The notes under the pieces were generated by a model. The model was not told where the DNA came from. It made no database searches and saw nothing but the letters and a program-made list of their open reading frames with translations. This document shows positions 1-5,398 of a stretch of 7,530 bases of DNA, one piece after another. Position 1 is the stretch's first letter. Every line of letters begins with the position of its first letter. The DNA lies in NCBI GenBank assembly GCA_937926195.1, contig CALEXZ010000079.1, positions 1 through 7,530 on the forward strand. Direction: 5' to 3'. Source of the DNA: an uncultured Actinomyces sp. GTDB lineage: Bacteria; Actinomycetota; Actinomycetes; Actinomycetales; Actinomycetaceae. The translations under genes and the position numbers were made by a program.

Positions 1-79
1 CATCCGACGGCGCCCCGCCGCCTCCCCCGCTCCCACCCCTCCCCACCCGACCCCCTGAAGACCTCGTAGAAAGACCCTC
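1..79. other. Upstream region of ackA, no gene assigned
   Basis: pta commonly lies just upstream of ackA, so its end could be here. However, the two short open frames, ending at a TGA (56-58) and a TAG (67-69), translate to proline- and arginine-rich sequence that does not resemble a phosphotransacetylase C-terminus as I know it. The only ribosome-binding candidate is a weak GAAAG at 69-73, six bases before the ATG. No -10 hexamer sits six bases before the ackA ATG, so ackA does not share the leaderless layout of its neighbours and may be read from an upstream promoter. Confidence 0.4.
24..55 (-). other. G-quadruplex motif in the ackA leader
   Basis: The plus strand carries six C-runs of three or more (24-28, 32-34, 36-39, 41-44, 46-48, 51-55) separated by only 3, 1, 1, 1 and 2 bases. 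The minus strand therefore reads as six G-runs with very short loops, which satisfies the usual G3+N1-7 quadruplex rule with runs to spare. It ends 24 bases before the ackA start, on the template strand. The RNA from this segment would be C-rich and would not form the structure itself. A chance run in GC-rich DNA is possible, but six tightly spaced runs are more than composition alone usually gives. Confidence 0.6.
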
Positions 80-1264
80 ATGACCTCCCGCACCGTCCTC
101 GTCATCAACTCCGGCTCCTCCTCCATCAAGTACCAGCTCATCGACCCCGACTCGGGTGCGTCGCTGGCCTCCGGCCTGGTCGAGCGCATCGGCGACGTCC
201 AGGGCGCGATCATCCACAAGGTCGACGGCGCCAAGCACGTCCTCGAGGAGCCGGTGCCGGACCACGGCTTCGGCCTGTCCGAGGTCCTGCGCCTGTTCGA
301 CGAGCACGGCCCCCGCCTGGCCGAGGCGAACATCGTCGCCGTGGGCCACCGGGTGGTCCAGGGCGGCAAGTTCTTCAACGGCCCGGCCCTGCTCACCGAC
401 GAGGTCGTGGCCACCATCGAGGAGCTCGTGCCGCTCGGCCCGCTGCACAACCCGGCGCACCTCAAGGGCATCGAGGTCGCCCGCCAGCTCATGAGCGACA
501 TCCCCCAGGTGGCTGTCTTCGACACCGCCTTCTTCCAGGACCTGCCGGAGGAGGCCGCCCGCTACGGCCTCAACCGCGAGGTGGCCGACCGCTACTCCAT
601 CCGCCGCTACGGCGCCCACGGAACGAGCCACCAGTACGTCTCCGGTGAGATCTCCAAGCGCCTGGGCCGTGACGACCTCAAGCAGATCGTCCTGCACCTG
701 GGCAACGGCGCCTCCGTGTCGGCCGTCGTCGGTGCGCGCGCGGTGGAGACCTCCATGGGGCTGACGCCGCTGGAGGGCCTGGTCATGGGCGGGCGCACCG
801 GCGACATCGACCCGGCCGCCGTCTTCCATCTCGTGCGGGTGGCGGGTATGTCGGTCGACGAGATCGACCACCTGTTCAACCGCGAGTCCGGCATGAAGGG
901 CCTGACCGGCGAGTCGGACATGCGTGAGGTCACGCGCATGATGGACGAGGGCAACCAGGACGCCATCGACGCCATGAACATCTACCTGCACCGCCTGACC
1001 AAGTACGTGGGCGCGTACACGGCGGTCATGGGAGGTCTGGACGCCATCACCTTCACCGCCGGTATCGGGGAGAACGACGCCCGCCTGCGCGCCTCCCTGT
1101 GCGAGCGCCTGGCCTACCTCGGCATCGTCATCGACGCCGAGGCCAACGCCCGCCGCTCGGACGAGCCGGTGACGATCTCGACGCCGGAGTCGGCCGTCGT
1201 CGTCACGGTGCTGCCCACGAACGAGGAGCTGGCCATCGCCCGCCAGGCCCTGACCCTCATCTGA
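80..1264 (+). CDS. ackA: Acetate kinase
   Basis: This enzyme transfers phosphate between acetyl phosphate and ADP, giving acetate and ATP (reversible), in the cytosol. It is the second step of the Pta-AckA overflow/fermentation pathway. At 394 residues it has the normal family length. Family motifs run in order: the N-terminal phosphate-binding motif NSGSSSIKY at residues 10-18, GHRVVQGG at 89-96, FDTAF at 147-151, YGAHGTSH at 177-184, LGNGAS at 207-212, GGRTGDIDP at 237-245 and AGIGENDA near 327-334. Residues matching known catalytic positions are N10, R91, D148, H180, R239 and an acidic residue in TNEE (380-383). Nothing is missing. The ATG at 80 puts the first beta strand at the expected place. 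The ribosome-binding site is weak. Two strong hairpins follow the stop. Identification is secure. Confidence 0.97.
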   Translation: MTSRTVLVINSGSSSIKYQLIDPDSGASLASGLVERIGDVQGAIIHKVDGAKHVLEEPVPDHGFGLSEVLRLFDEHGPRLAEANIVAVGHRVVQGGKFFNGPALLTDEVVATIEELVPLGPLHNPAHLKGIEVARQLMSDIPQVAVFDTAFFQDLPEEAARYGLNREVADRYSIRRYGAHGTSHQYVSGEISKRLGRDDLKQIVLHLGNGASVSAVVGARAVETSMGLTPLEGLVMGGRTGDIDPAAVFHLVRVAGMSVDEIDHLFNRESGMKGLTGESDMREVTRMMDEGNQDAIDAMNIYLHRLTKYVGAYTAVMGGLDAITFTAGIGENDARLRASLCERLAYLGIVIDAEANARRSDEPVTISTPESAVVVTVLPTNEELAIARQALTLI

Positions 1265-1285
1265 GCCGACCACCGGTACGCGCAG

Positions 1286-1324
1286 ACGTGAGCGGCGTCA
1301 CCCGGCGGGTGGCGCCGCTCACGT
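1286..1324 (+). terminator. Hairpin terminator after ackA
   Basis: An 18-bp stem (1286-1303 with 1307-1324) closes on a three-base loop. The only imperfection is position 1298 against 1312, a G-U wobble in plus-strand RNA but an A-C mismatch in minus-strand RNA, so the structure favours transcripts coming from ackA. It starts 22 bases after the ackA stop. No T-tract follows, as is often the case for actinobacterial terminators. Confidence 0.75.
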
Positions 1325-1330
1325 GCTCCG

Positions 1331-1363
1331 GCCCGCTCCCGTTCCCCGGAGCGGGAGGCGGGC
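1331..1363. terminator. Second hairpin in the ackA/rnhA convergent gap
   Basis: The left arm 1331-1345 pairs with 1348-1363, with one bulged G (1357) and one U-G wobble (1342/1351). The written loop is only two bases, so the innermost pair is probably open. It lies 34 bases beyond the end of rnhA and directly after the ackA hairpin, so it could stop transcription from either side. The wobble again fits plus-strand RNA slightly better. No T-tract follows on either strand. Confidence 0.5.
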
Positions 1364-1397
1364 CTGCCGGTCCGAAACAGGTCGGGCGCTGGGCCGC

Positions 1398-2009
1398 TCA
1401 GAAGAGCGTGTCTGTGGCCTGCTGAGCGCGCAGGCGGGCACGGCGGGCGGCGGTGGCACCCGGGACGACCTCCTCGGCGTCGGCCCGTCCGGCTGAGGCA
1501 CCCGTGGTCGCAGTGCTCGTGACCGCGGGGGACTCGTCTGCTCCCCCGCGCGTCCACCCCGGCCCTGAGGGCACCGCGGTGCCGCGCTGGTAGGCGGTGG
1601 CGGCGGCGCGGGCACAGTCGTCGGCGCGCTCGTTGGCCGGGTGCCCGGCGTGGCCCTTGACCCACTCGAAGCGCACCTGGCGCCCGGCGAGGGCGGCGTC
1701 CAGGGCCCGCATGAGGTCGTCGTTGAGGACGGGTTTGCCGTCGGCCTTGCGCCAGCCGCGCTTCTTCCAGCCGGGCATCCACTGGGTGAGGGACTTGATG
1801 ACGTACTGGGAGTCGGCCTGGATGAGCAGGTCCTCACCGGTGTGGGCGGTGGCGCGCAGCAGCTCAAGCACGGCGGTGAGCTCGCCGCGGTTGTTGGTGG
1901 ACTCGGGCCAGCCTCCGGCCGCCCAGCAGGTCTCGTCCACGTACCAGGCCCAGCCCGCAGGACCGGGGTTTCCGAGGGCGGAGCCGTCCGCCGCGGCGAT
2001 GATCGTCAT
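1398..2009 (-). CDS. rnhA: Ribonuclease HI with C-terminal extension
   Basis: This enzyme cuts the RNA strand of RNA-DNA hybrids, removing R-loops and primers. It has 203 residues. The catalytic domain occupies about residues 1-140, with the four metal-binding acids at D8 (in AAADGSALGNPG), E43 (NNRGELTAV), D66 (ADSQYV) and D130 (NERAD), plus the flexible-loop histidine H120 in KGHAGH. The substrate-handle segment WMPGWKKRGWRKADGKPV (77-94) is that of a classical HI enzyme. Residues from about 143 to 203 form a Gly/Ala/Ser/Thr-rich linker, then an Arg/Ala-rich helix, ending in TDTLF. Plain RNase HI is about 155 residues, so the tail is an addition. The ATG has no Shine-Dalgarno sequence, but a TANNNT hexamer lies six bases upstream. 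Its neighbours are ackA (convergent) and marC (same strand, 40 bases upstream). Confidence 0.95.
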   Translation of the reverse strand: MTIIAAADGSALGNPGPAGWAWYVDETCWAAGGWPESTNNRGELTAVLELLRATAHTGEDLLIQADSQYVIKSLTQWMPGWKKRGWRKADGKPVLNDDLMRALDAALAGRQVRFEWVKGHAGHPANERADDCARAAATAYQRGTAVPSGPGWTRGGADESPAVTSTATTGASAGRADAEEVVPGATAARRARLRAQQATDTLF

Positions 2010-2015
2010 GATGCG

Positions 2016-2021
2016 AGCCTA
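2016..2021 (-). promoter_or_regulatory. Candidate leaderless -10 of rnhA
   Basis: On the minus strand TAGGCT is followed by six bases (CGCATC) and then the rnhA ATG. It fits the actinobacterial -10 pattern TANNNT and would place the transcription start on the A of ATG. No purine-rich ribosome-binding site precedes the start codon. I see no convincing -35 element. Confidence 0.55.
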
Positions 2022-2049
2022 CCGGCGGCCCCCAGGCCCTCCTAGGCGG

Positions 2050-2694
2050 TCACCCGCCGAGCCCGGGCAGGAGCCGAGTCAGGCCAGCAGCCAGCATGCC
2101 CACCGCGATGGCCGCCAGGATCATTCCCATGAGCCGGGTCATGATCGTGCGCAGCGTGAGCGACATGTGCCGCCCGATCGTGCCCGAGAAGTGAAGTACG
2201 ACGCCGAGCGCCGCCAGGACCAGGACGAGAGCGAGCACAACGGTAGCGATCCCCTTCACACCGTCGGCCTGGGAGAACAGGACAATAACGGTGGTGATCG
2301 TTCCGGGACCGACGATCATGGGGAAGGTCATCGGGTAGAAGGCGACGTCATTGGCGGCGGCGTGCTCGGCGGCGTGGGTCTTCTCCGTCTTGCTGCCCTC
2401 GTGCGCGCTTGAGCCGCGCCCACTGAGCATGCCCAGAGCGATGGTGAGCAGGACCAGGCCACCGGCGACCCGAAAGTCGTCAATGCTGATCCCGAAGAAG
2501 CGCAGCAGGGCAGAGCCGCTGACCGCGACCACTGCGCACATGAGGGCGCTGAACAAGGTCGTGCGCCAGGCGGTCCGTCGCTGCTGGGAGGGCTCCTGCC
2601 CGGCCGTCAGGGACAGGAAGATCGGCAGGTTGACGAAGGGGTTCATGATGGCGAAGAAGGCACCCAGGGCCTTGATGAGCAGGGAGAGGTCCAT
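2050..2694 (-). CDS. MarC family integral membrane protein (UPF0056)
   Basis: This is a polytopic inner-membrane protein of the MarC/UPF0056 family. The substrate and role of the family are unknown; the early link of E. coli MarC to antibiotic resistance was not upheld, so none should be inferred here. At 214 residues it has the normal length. Hallmarks are FAIMNPFVNLPIFLSLT (14-30) in the first membrane segment and YPMTFPMIVGPGTI (120-133), the family's second conserved loop. About six hydrophobic segments are visible (roughly 5-30, 45-66, 76-92, 120-141, 147-168, 187-209), with a hydrophilic His/Glu/Lys-rich loop at 93-116. The ATG at 2694 is the first usable in-frame start: the frame upstream to the hairpin has no other start codon, and no Shine-Dalgarno sequence is at a suitable distance. 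rnhA follows after 40 bases and could be co-transcribed. Confidence 0.93.
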   Translation of the reverse strand: MDLSLLIKALGAFFAIMNPFVNLPIFLSLTAGQEPSQQRRTAWRTTLFSALMCAVVAVSGSALLRFFGISIDDFRVAGGLVLLTIALGMLSGRGSSAHEGSKTEKTHAAEHAAANDVAFYPMTFPMIVGPGTITTVIVLFSQADGVKGIATVVLALVLVLAALGVVLHFSGTIGRHMSLTLRTIMTRLMGMILAAIAVGMLAAGLTRLLPGLGG

Positions 2695-2700
2695 GGCGCC

Positions 2701-2706
2701 ATTGTG
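2701..2706 (-). promoter_or_regulatory. Candidate leaderless -10 of marC
   Basis: On the minus strand CACAAT (four of six matches to TATAAT) is followed by GGCGCC and then the marC ATG. The six-base gap is the same as for rnhA, guaB3 and the exonuclease. It sits between the ptsH terminator hairpin and marC, where a promoter for marC would be needed. The hexamer is weaker than TANNNT because its first base is C. Confidence 0.4.
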
Positions 2707-2720
2707 TGCCCACTCATGGT

Positions 2721-2754
2721 CGTGGGGCGCGCACCCTGCGGTGCGCGCCCCACG
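2721..2754 (-). terminator. Perfect 15-bp hairpin after ptsH
   Basis: Arms 2721-2735 and 2740-2754 are perfect reverse complements (CGTGGGGCGCGCACC on the left), with the four-base loop CTGC. It begins 31 bases after the ptsH stop on the minus strand and ends just before the putative marC promoter. The stem is almost all G-C and has no T-tract behind it. A role as terminator separating ptsH from marC is the simplest reading. Confidence 0.75.
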
Positions 2755-2785
2755 TCAGCTCAACGGGCCGTTCGCCCGCGGTGCC

Positions 2786-3052
2786 TCAGGCGTCGAGGTC
2801 AGTCTCGAGCAGAGCCTTGAGGGCCTCCAGGGCCGGCTCGGCGCCCTCGGCGTCGGAGGCGAGGGTGACGACGTCGCCGAAGCCAGCACCGAGCGTCATG
2901 ACACCGAGGATGGAGGAGGCGTCCACGGGGGCGCCGCCCTCCTTGGCGATCGTGACCGGGACGCCCTGCTCGGCGACGGCCTTGACGAAGGTGGCGGCAG
3001 GGCGGGCGTGCAGACCGACCTTGGAGGCGATGGTGGCGGTGACCTGTGCCAT
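2786..3052 (-). CDS. ptsH: Phosphocarrier protein HPr
   Basis: HPr is the small cytosolic carrier of the PEP-dependent sugar phosphotransferase system. It accepts phosphate from enzyme I on a histidine and passes it to sugar-specific EIIA proteins. At 88 residues it has the standard size. The active-site motif GLHARPAA spans 13-20, with H15 as the phosphorylated histidine and R17 beside it. The regulatory-site region has a serine at the canonical position S46, in DASSILGVMTLG (44-55). HPr kinase is typical of Firmicutes and not expected here, so conservation of the serine alone does not prove regulation. No other PTS gene is adjacent, which is common for HPr in actinobacteria. The start is fixed by a strong AAGGAG seven bases upstream. 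It lies 166 bases downstream of guaB3 on the same strand. Confidence 0.96.
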   Translation of the reverse strand: MAQVTATIASKVGLHARPAATFVKAVAEQGVPVTIAKEGGAPVDASSILGVMTLGAGFGDVVTLASDAEGAEPALEALKALLETDLDA

Positions 3053-3059
3053 AAGAGTG

Positions 3060-3065
3060 CTCCTT
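3060..3065 (-). promoter_or_regulatory. Shine-Dalgarno site of ptsH
   Basis: The minus strand reads AAGGAG seven bases before the ptsH ATG. It is the clearest ribosome-binding site among the core genes here and implies a leadered mRNA, unlike the neighbouring genes. Confidence 0.85.
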
Positions 3066-3078
3066 GAGGATTCAGGGG

Positions 3079-3096
3079 TGCGGACCGCAAGTGCGG
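3079..3096. repeat. Short palindrome and half-repeat in the ptsH leader
   Basis: TGCGGACCGCA (3079-3089) is a palindrome of two 5-base arms around a central A, followed two bases later by another TGCGG (3092-3096). It lies 27-44 bases upstream of the ptsH start, where an operator or small RNA fold could act. It is short and GC-rich, so chance is a real alternative. The rest of the 3053-3218 gap holds no gene. I found no convincing promoter there; TACTCT at 3157-3152 (minus) is a possible -10, but it lacks a -35. Confidence 0.3.
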
Positions 3097-3218
3097 CGCT
3101 CGGCCACGCCGTCGAGCCTCCAGCGGCCAGCCGACGGGACCAATTGGCGCAAGAGTACCCGACACGTCACACCCTGCGCGTGGTGTCCGCCTCATGGAGG
3201 GGACCCGGCAGGGCCCGG

Positions 3219-4352
3219 TCAGGGCAGGCGGGTGGCCTTGTAGGGGGCGACGACGACCTCGACGCGCTGGAGCTCCTTGACGTCGGCGTAGCCGGTGGTC
3301 GCGAGCGTGCGCCGCAGGGCCCCGACGATGTTGAGCGTGCCGTCGGCCCGGTCCGAGGGCCCGTTGATGATCTCCTCGAAGGTGCCGACCGTGCCCACCC
3401 AGGAGCGGTAGCCGCGGGGCAGGCGCTCGTGGTGGGCCTCGTCGCCCCAGTGGTAGCCGCCGCCGGGCGCCTCGGCGGCGCGGGCGAGGGCCGCCCCGAG
3501 CATGACGGCGTCGGCACCGCAGGCGATGGCCTTGACGACGTCCCCCGAGTTGCCGACCGAGCCGTCGGCGATGACGTGGACGTAGCGGCCGCCGGACTCG
3601 TCGAGGAAGTCGCGGCGGGCGGCGGCGACGTCGGACACGGCGGTGGCCATGGGCACGTGCAGGCCCAGGACCTGGCGCACCGAGGAGGAGGCCCCGCCGC
3701 CCTGGCCGACGAGGACGGCGGCGGCACCGGTGCGCATGAGGTGCAGGGCCGCGGTGTAGGTGGTCACGCCTCCGACGACGACGGGCACGTCGAGCTCGTA
3801 GATGAAGCGCTTGAGGTTGAGCGGCTCGACCGTGCCGGAGACGTGCTCGGCGGAGACGGCGGCGCCGCGGATGACAAAGAGGTCGACGCCCGCCTCGACG
3901 ACGGTGCGCCAGTGCCGCTGGGTCTGGGCGGGGCTCAGGCGCCCGGCGACGACGACGCCCGCCTCACGCACCTGGGTGAGGCGGGAGGTGATGAGCTCGG
4001 GGCGGATGGGCGCCCGGTAGACCTCCTGCATGACCCGGGTGGCCTCCTCGGGTCCCGCCTGGCGGATGCGGGTGTAGGCCTCGGTGGGGTCCTCGTAGCG
4101 GGTCCACAGGCCCTCCAGGTCGAGCACGCCGATGCCGCCGAGGCGTCCGACGAGCACCGCGGTCTCGGGACTGGTGACGGAGTCCATGGGGGCCGCCATG
4201 ATCGGCAGGTCGAGGTGGTAGGCGTCGAGCTGCCAGCTCACGCGCACGTCCTGGGTGTCGCGGGTGCGCCGTGCGGGTACGAGCGCGATGTCGTCGAAGG
4301 AGTAGGCCCGGCGGGCGCGCTTGGAGCGCCCGATCTCGATCTCACCGCTCAT
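3219..4352 (-). CDS. guaB3: GuaB3 family IMP dehydrogenase-related protein
   Basis: This is a TIM-barrel protein of the IMPDH/GMP reductase superfamily, actinobacterial GuaB3 branch, of 377 residues, with no CBS-domain insert. Evidence includes the N-terminal ARRAYSFDDIALVPARR (13-29), matching the family signature; IMAAPMDSVTSPE (51-63); LNLKRFIYELDVPVVVGG (178-195); GAAAVLVGQGGG (209-220); HVPMATAVSDVAAARRDFLDES (232-253); GGRYVHVIADGSVGNSG (254-270); and ACGADAVMLG (277-286). In IMPDH the catalytic cysteine sits in the loop just after the GxGxG strand. Here that loop is GASSSVRQ (220-227), and the Cys position appears to be a Ser (about S223), so classical IMPDH chemistry is doubtful. The open frame continues upstream to 4457, but ATG 4352 matches the family N-terminus and has a -10 hexamer six bases away. 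True function is unknown. Confidence 0.9.
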   Translation of the reverse strand: MSGEIEIGRSKRARRAYSFDDIALVPARRTRDTQDVRVSWQLDAYHLDLPIMAAPMDSVTSPETAVLVGRLGGIGVLDLEGLWTRYEDPTEAYTRIRQAGPEEATRVMQEVYRAPIRPELITSRLTQVREAGVVVAGRLSPAQTQRHWRTVVEAGVDLFVIRGAAVSAEHVSGTVEPLNLKRFIYELDVPVVVGGVTTYTAALHLMRTGAAAVLVGQGGGASSSVRQVLGLHVPMATAVSDVAAARRDFLDESGGRYVHVIADGSVGNSGDVVKAIACGADAVMLGAALARAAEAPGGGYHWGDEAHHERLPRGYRSWVGTVGTFEEIINGPSDRADGTLNIVGALRRTLATTGYADVKELQRVEVVVAPYKATRLP

Positions 4353-4358
4353 GGCCCG

Positions 4359-4364
4359 ATGGTA
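4359..4364 (-). promoter_or_regulatory. Candidate leaderless -10 of guaB3
   Basis: On the minus strand TACCAT (a TANNNT match) is followed by CGGGCC and then the ATG at 4352. There is no Shine-Dalgarno sequence. This supports both a leaderless transcript and the choice of 4352 over the longer open frame. No good -35 is visible. Confidence 0.5.
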
Positions 4365-4401
4365 GGCCAGGCGAGCGCGGCGGCCGGCGTGCCGGAGGGC
4401 T

Positions 4402-4429
4402 GCGCCCGCCGGTGCCGCCCCGCGGGCGC
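4402..4429. repeat. Inverted repeat between divergent promoters
   Basis: GCGCCCGC (4402-4409) and GCGGGCGC (4422-4429) are perfect 8-base inverted arms 12 bases apart, near the middle of the 114-base gap between the guaB3 and exonuclease starts. It could be an operator shared by the two divergent promoters. In DNA this GC-rich the arms could also arise by chance. Confidence 0.25.
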
Positions 4430-4454
4430 CGGAGTTCCTGTCGGAGCCCGCTGC

Positions 4455-4460
4455 CATACT
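4455..4460 (+). promoter_or_regulatory. Candidate leaderless -10 of the exonuclease gene
   Basis: CATACT is followed by CGGGAC and then the ATG at 4467. It mirrors the guaB3 arrangement on the other strand (hexamer, six bases starting CGGG, ATG). No Shine-Dalgarno sequence and no clear -35 are present. Confidence 0.5.
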
Positions 4461-4466
4461 CGGGAC

Positions 4467-5219
4467 ATGAGCACACGCGCCTCCTCACTCACCGCCTCGG
4501 GCTGGGCCGCCGGCCCGCTCCTGGGATTCGACACCGAGACCACCGGGGTGGACCCGCTCGGTGACCGCCTCGTGACCGCGGCGCTCGTCTCGCGCGGGCC
4601 TCGCCGTGCGGACGGCACCCGCAGCCAACAGGTGCGCACCTGGCTGGCGGACCCCGGCGTCGTCATTCCCGAGGCGGCGGCGGCCGTCCACGGCGTCACC
4701 ACCGAGCGTGCAAGGGCCGAGGGGCGGCCTGCAGCCGAAGTGCTGGAGGAGGTCGCCGGGGCCCTGGCGGCGGCGATGGCCCAGGGCACCCCGGTCGTCG
4801 TCTTCAACGCCTCCTACGACCTCACGCTCATGGAGGCCGAGCTGGCCCGCCACGACCTGGCCACGCTGTCCGAACGTCTGGGGCGCGTGCCCGCACCCGT
4901 GCTCGACCCCCTCGTGCTCGACCGGGCCGCGGACCGCTGGCGCAAGGGCAAGCGGCGCCTGTCCGACATGTGCGCCGTCTACGGCGTGCGGGTGGATGAG
5001 GCCCTGCACACCGCCGAGGTCGACGTCGCCGCCACCCTCGACGTCCTGGAGGCCCTCGCCCGCGTCCACCCGGCTATCGGGGGCACGGACCTGTCCGCCT
5101 TGCAGGGCCTCCAGGTGGACGCGCACCGGGCCTGGGCCGGGTCCTTCAACCGGTGGCTCGCCCGCCAGGGGCGTACCCCGGACGCCGACCCCTCCTGGCC
5201 GTTGGCCAGGAGGGGCTGA
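4467..5219 (+). CDS. DEDDh 3'-5' exonuclease, DnaQ/Pol III epsilon-like
   Basis: This is a metal-dependent 3'-5' exonuclease of the DnaQ superfamily, 250 residues long. The catalytic motifs are complete: ExoI FDTETTG (21-27; D22, E24), ExoII VVFNASYDLTLME (111-123; D118) and ExoIII HTAEVDVAATLDVL (181-194; H181, D186), the histidine placing it in the DEDDh class. HGVTTERA (75-82) is also typical. No helicase, BRCT or UvrC-like nuclease domain is attached. A tail of about 45 residues follows the exonuclease fold. It may act as a proofreading or repair nuclease; free-standing proteins of this type are common in actinobacteria, and calling it dnaQ would overstate what is known. The open frame extends far upstream, antisense to guaB3 and ptsH, but ATG 4467 is right because the fold begins about 20 residues later and a -10 hexamer lies six bases before it. 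Confidence 0.92.
   Translation: MSTRASSLTASGWAAGPLLGFDTETTGVDPLGDRLVTAALVSRGPRRADGTRSQQVRTWLADPGVVIPEAAAAVHGVTTERARAEGRPAAEVLEEVAGALAAAMAQGTPVVVFNASYDLTLMEAELARHDLATLSERLGRVPAPVLDPLVLDRAADRWRKGKRRLSDMCAVYGVRVDEALHTAEVDVAATLDVLEALARVHPAIGGTDLSALQGLQVDAHRAWAGSFNRWLARQGRTPDADPSWPLARRG
5189..5215 (+). terminator. Hairpin inside the 3' end of the exonuclease gene
   Basis: Arms CCCCTCCTGGCC (5189-5200) and GGCCAGGAGGGG (5204-5215) are perfect over 12 bp, with the three-base loop GTT. The hairpin encodes the last codons and ends one base before the TGA stop. It is the only strong hairpin near the gene end, so it may terminate the exonuclease transcript and shield the different-composition gene downstream. 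No T-tract follows. Confidence 0.55.
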
Positions 5220-5283
5220 CGGGCAGGCCGGAAGAGTGGGCGTCCTGCCTGTACGAGACACATGTAGTGTATGGCAACGTGGC

Positions 5284-5312
5284 GGGACTGCTGTGGCGCA
5301 CTTGTCTATGAT
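5284..5312 (+). promoter_or_regulatory. Candidate promoter of the low-GC gene
   Basis: TATGAT (5307-5312) is a five-of-six match to the -10 consensus. GGGACT (5284-5289), which shares the central GAC of the -35 consensus, lies 17 bases upstream. Transcription would start near 5319, giving a leader of about 80 bases before the preferred TTG. The -35 is poor, so this remains a candidate. Confidence 0.35.
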
Positions 5313-5388
5313 TGTAGGTCCCTCGTCGGTTGAGGCATCCACTGAGGCACTACACACCCGAGCCAGCACCCCCAACGGCCTTACTGAC

Positions 5389-5393
5389 GGAGG
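5389..5393 (+). promoter_or_regulatory. Shine-Dalgarno site choosing the TTG start at 5399
   Basis: GGAGG lies five bases before the TTG at 5399. The alternative TTG at 5330 has no such site, so 5399 is preferred as the start of the downstream gene. Confidence 0.7.
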
Positions 5394-5398
5394 ACACC

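Larger units (their letters stand above)
5220..5398 (+). other. Spacer between exonuclease and the low-GC gene
   Basis: This stretch marks the change from GC-rich core DNA to more AT-containing DNA, starting around 5251. I see no RNA gene, insertion-sequence end or flanking repeat in it. An open frame in phase with the next gene starts at a TTG at 5330, but no ribosome-binding site precedes it. TTGAGGCATCCACTG (5330-5344) and TTGCGTCATCCCCTG (5399-5413) match at 12 of 15 bases, so the two possible starts look like an imperfect direct repeat. Confidence 0.4.

Noticed and set aside
1114..1782. Minus-strand and plus-strand open frames overlapping the ends of ackA and rnhA
   Set aside because: Arg/Pro/Ala-rich translations with no motifs, opposite or out of frame to two well-identified genes and running across two terminator hairpins.
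4353..4457. N-terminal extension of GuaB3 to the upstream ATG
   Set aside because: The extra 35 residues are Ala/Arg/Gly-rich, do not match the family N-terminus, would overlap the promoter region, and lack a ribosome-binding site, whereas 4352 fits both family and -10 spacing.
2706..4466. Very long open frame upstream of and in phase with the exonuclease, antisense to ptsH and guaB3
   Set aside because: It is the mirror of strongly GC3-biased genes on the other strand, its translation is low-complexity Gly/Val/Asp-rich, and the exonuclease fold begins only after 4467.
5271..5333. Small ATG open frame of 20 codons upstream of the low-GC gene
   Set aside because: No ribosome-binding site or suitably placed -10 for a leaderless start, and no recognisable sequence. 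A regulatory leader peptide cannot be excluded but is not supported.
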